DNA of 64,000 nt from Microbacteriaceae bacterium X2B. GTDB lineage: Bacteria > Actinomycetota > Actinomycetes > Actinomycetales > Microbacteriaceae. Under the pieces are notes generated by a model. The model was not told the origin of the DNA. It ran no database searches and worked only from the letters and a program-made list of their open reading frames with translations. The translations under genes were made by a program, and so were the position numbers. Location: assembly GCA_005502445.1 (NCBI GenBank), contig SCPB01000001.1, forward strand, positions 1 to 64,000. The letters are read 5' to 3'. Positions 62,290 through 64,000 of this stretch are shown here, in pieces; the stretch's first letter is position 1, and each line of letters opens with the position of its first letter.

Positions 62290-63512
62290 GCTCGCACCCC
62301 GCTCAACTGTGTGCAGTAGTACCTGAGGGAAGGAGTGGAGAATCTGGCAGTGACAATACCTGCGACTGTCACTCCGCCAGCGCCGTCCGAGTAATAGCAC
62401 GTGCCGCCAGAGTCGCCCGGTTGAGCTCCGTTCCAGTCCGCACCGCTTCCGCCGGTGCTATCGTGTCGCATCTCCAGCATCTGACCCGTAACAATCCCGT
62501 CGACAGTGCGAGTACTGTAGGAGTTAGTGACGTAGTAGCGGCAGATCTGCCCGGTCGTCCTTCCTGATGTGCACACCGCTGAACCGTTCGGCCGTCCGCC
62601 CCACACGGCTCCGGAAATCGCCAGGCTCGTTGTTCCGTAGACGTCGCCGTTGAAGACGCGCATTCCATACGTTGATCCGTAAAGCAGCTTCCAATCACCG
62701 TAGATGTCTGCGTTTCCAGGGTAGGCGGTTGTGTATTGGTTGCCGACGAGGTTACCGGCGTTGGTGAAGCTGGTCGCAGTGCAGTGCCCAGCGGTGAGCA
62801 GTCGATGCACTCCCGCGAATGTGATTCGAACACCAGACGAGCAATAGCCGCTGGCAGATACGAGTTCGCCACCCATCCAGTACGGTGCAGTGTCGGCCTT
62901 CCTTGTTACAAGGGTTTCACCCTCTCCACCGGGATCAGTGACAATCTGAACCGCGGAATACTCGGTGCGGTCGAGCTCTCGCTGCACGCGAGCGGCAACC
63001 TCACCCTGATCGCTCCCAGGTCGGACCTCAATGAGCAGCGCGCCGGAGTAGATGTCGGGGGCGAACCCCATCACGGCGTCTGAGAGGTCACGTTCCATGA
63101 CGCTCTGTCCCGCAGAGATTAGAGTATCGAGGCTCGCGGGGACTTCGTAGGCGATTACCGGGTACGGTTTCCCAGCGGCGATTCCGTCGATTCGTTCGGC
63201 CAATGCTCCGGCGGTCGGCGTCATGAAGACGGCGACGCCATCGAACCCAGAGCAGAACGCCACGCCCGTCGCAACGTCGGTGTGCTCGTCGACGAGAGCT
63301 TGGACTTCGTTGGCGAGAAGGTCAAGCTCCGCGCTCGCTTGCCCATCCCAGACCTGTTCACCGTTCTCGTCAAACCGAAGACAAGAATCAGGACTTGTTC
63401 CTTCCTCCGTGTGCACGTCGACCGTCGACGCGTGCTGCGCCATAGCGGGTGCGGAGACTATAGCCAACCCCGCTGCGATCATTGCCCCTAGAATCATTAC
63501 GATTCGCCGCAC
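62256..63512 (-). CDS. Secreted chymotrypsin-like (S1 family) serine protease
   Basis: A 418-residue exported protease. The signal peptide (residues 1-25, AAGLAIVSAPAMA) is followed by a propeptide of about 180 residues (ending near TLVTRKADTAPYWMGGE) and a mature S1 domain with the triad His 243 (LLTAGHC), Asp 269 or 273 (NADIYGDWKLL) and Ser 368 (PGDSGGTC). Six or so cysteines suggest three disulfides, as in streptogrisin/alpha-lytic enzymes. The GTG has an ideal AGGAGGT ribosome site 5 nt upstream; a longer frame into the repeat is spurious. It is the leading gene of the inserted cassette, with a promoter at the right junction. Confidence 0.92.
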   Translation of the reverse strand: MRRIVMILGAMIAAGLAIVSAPAMAQHASTVDVHTEEGTSPDSCLRFDENGEQVWDGQASAELDLLANEVQALVDEHTDVATGVAFCSGFDGVAVFMTPTAGALAERIDGIAAGKPYPVIAYEVPASLDTLISAGQSVMERDLSDAVMGFAPDIYSGALLIEVRPGSDQGEVAARVQRELDRTEYSAVQIVTDPGGEGETLVTRKADTAPYWMGGELVSASGYCSSGVRITFAGVHRLLTAGHCTATSFTNAGNLVGNQYTTAYPGNADIYGDWKLLYGSTYGMRVFNGDVYGTTSLAISGAVWGGRPNGSAVCTSGRTTGQICRYYVTNSYSTRTVDGIVTGQMLEMRHDSTGGSGADWNGAQPGDSGGTCYYSDGAGGVTVAGIVTARFSTPSLRYYCTQLSGVRAWPGGTGATVG

Positions 63513-63539
63513 GGTGACCTCCTCGCCGATCGGCTGCAT

Positions 63540-63545
63540 ATTATC
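63540..63545 (-). promoter_or_regulatory. -10 element of the inserted protease gene at the cassette junction
   Basis: On the minus strand GATAAT, within TGATAATAT, lies about 28 nt before the GTG and about 26 nt inside the cassette's right end. A matching -35 would fall at the edge of the repeat (TCTTTC, 17-bp spacing). The cassette therefore appears to carry its own AT-rich promoter. Confidence 0.5.
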
Positions 63546-63571
63546 AGCTGCCAAATCGCGGCGAAAGAGCT

Positions 63572-63723
63572 GCGCGCGCTCCGCCGCGCGCGAGGCGGCG
63601 GAGCGGCTGGGCGTTCGACTCATGCTCCCGCTCGGCGCCTGCGTGCTGCCGTCATTCATGCTGCTGGGCGTCGTGCCGATGATCGTCGGAATCGTCTCCT
63701 CCACAGCCGCAGTCGCATCGTGA
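63572..63723 (+). pseudogene. 3' fragment of the T2SSF Tad gene (duplicate)
   Basis: The last 50 codons of the T2SSF gene, identical to 61582-61733 in the coding part and ending at the same TGA (63721-63723). It lacks the first 270 residues and a start, so it is a remnant produced by the duplication. Confidence 0.92.
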
Positions 63724-63842
63724 TCGACCCCGAGCCTCGTCACGTCGGACCACGTACCGCGCGGCCCCGTGCACAATCGACCTGTTCGTGCCGTACACCG
63801 CCGCTCCTCGCCGAATGCGACGAGCGCTCGATCGATCGGAAG
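63572..63842 (+). repeat. 271-bp direct repeat, right copy
   Basis: One-mismatch copy of 61582-61852. Its last 119 nt supply the natural upstream region of the pilin-like gene, including the GGAAGA before the ATG at 63847, so the pilin's local context is intact while its distance from the tad promoter is increased by 1990 bp. Confidence 0.95.
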
Positions 63843-63846
63843 ACCC

Positions 63847-64000
63847 ATGGCTCGAACTCTCTCCTCCCTCATGCGCTCGTGGCGCTCGCGGTCGGTGCTC
63901 GCCGACGACACCGGTGCGGCGACCGCCGAATACGCGATCGCGACGATGGCCGCGGTCGGGTTCGCGAGCCTGCTCGTCGTCATCATGCGCAGTGACGAGG
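63847..64000 (+). CDS. DUF4244/Flp pilin-like protein (cut by the window end)
   Basis: The first 51 codons of a small pilin-like protein: a basic leader (MARTLSSLMRSWRSRSVLAD) followed by DTGAATAEYAIATMAAVGF and the hydrophobic helix FASLLVVIM. GAATAEYA resembles the type IV/Flp pilin processing region with conserved Glu-Tyr, as in DUF4244 proteins encoded next to tad genes. It is the probable substrate of the TadA/T2SSF machinery. The gene continues past base 64000. Confidence 0.85.
   Translation, partial: MARTLSSLMRSWRSRSVLADDTGAATAEYAIATMAAVGFASLLVVIMRSDE

Larger units (their letters stand above)
61853..63571. mobile_element. Lower-GC cassette inserted in the Tad locus
   Basis: The 1719 bp between the direct repeats is visibly lower in GC (about 55-60%, against about 72% around it) and uses A/T-ending codons absent from neighbours. 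It encodes a secreted protease and a lipoprotein, both on the minus strand, opposite to the Tad genes. No transposase, integrase, terminal inverted repeats or short target duplication is seen. The long homologous repeats point to insertion by recombination (for example of a circle carrying the repeat) rather than transposition. Confidence 0.75.

Noticed and set aside
62256-63986. The protease reading frame extended through the right repeat to 63986
   Set aside because: The extension reads antisense through tad and pilin sequence. The GTG at 63512 has an ideal AGGAGGT site and is directly followed by a signal peptide.

Overview
The window comes from a very GC-rich (about 70% by eye) actinobacterium. 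I place it in the Micrococcales, most likely Microbacteriaceae: a GuaB3-type IMPDH paralogue sits beside guaA, the class A PBP carries PASTA repeats, there is an actinobacterial 6C RNA, a HAIR heat-shock operator, a CGAAC-N4-GTTCG LexA box, and many starts preceded by a TANNNT -10 only 6-7 nt upstream (leaderless mRNAs). Most of it is ordinary chromosome with dense, short operons.

Layout. 1-4 kb: guaB3, a SURF1 protein, a DUF3817 membrane protein and guaA, ending in a long perfect hairpin. 4-10 kb: a BI-1/YccA membrane protein, two small membrane proteins, a GDPD-family phosphodiesterase and the PcrA/UvrD helicase. 9.6-12.4 kb: two overlapping STAS + HATPase partner-switching pairs, one kinase being fused to GAF and SpoIIE-type phosphatase domains. 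12.5-14.6 kb: sucCD behind a tandem palindromic operator whose core recurs upstream of icd at 30.8 kb. 15-20.4 kb: an IclR regulator divergent from dhaK-dhaL-dhaM, where DhaM is fused to HPr and a full-length enzyme I. 20.4-24 kb: a DUF6350-like membrane protein, purN and purH. 24-28 kb: a heterodimeric ABC exporter. 28-33.3 kb: secreted alpha-amylase, alkyltransferase-like protein, GNAT, icd, a 38-residue Cys-rich protein behind a CsoR-type operator, and Hsp20 behind a HAIR site. 33.4-36.2 kb: an RnfD/NqrB-like oxidoreductase, ApbE and an FMN-binding lipoprotein (extracytosolic flavin electron transfer). 36.5-49.4 kb: a secreted subtilisin, nagA, purU, an MFS transporter, an LtrA protein, a ZTP riboswitch ahead of glyA-folD, and pxpA-pxpBC. 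49.5-59.2 kb: a LexA-box-controlled radical SAM gene with an in-frame stop, a response regulator, thymidine kinase, tRNA-Pro(CGG), a phosphoesterase, the PASTA PBP, DUF4177, RidA and acs. 59.5-64 kb: 6C RNA followed by a Tad pilus locus (tadA, a T2SSF membrane gene, a DUF4244 pilin-like gene).

Themes. Purine, folate and one-carbon genes recur (guaB3, guaA, purN, purH, purU, glyA, folD), with a ZTP riboswitch sensing the pathway's distress metabolite. The least ordinary region is the Tad locus. A roughly 1.7 kb lower-GC cassette encoding a secreted chymotrypsin-like protease and a lipoprotein sits between the T2SSF gene and the pilin-like gene. It is flanked by 271-bp direct repeats of the T2SSF 3' end that differ at one base.
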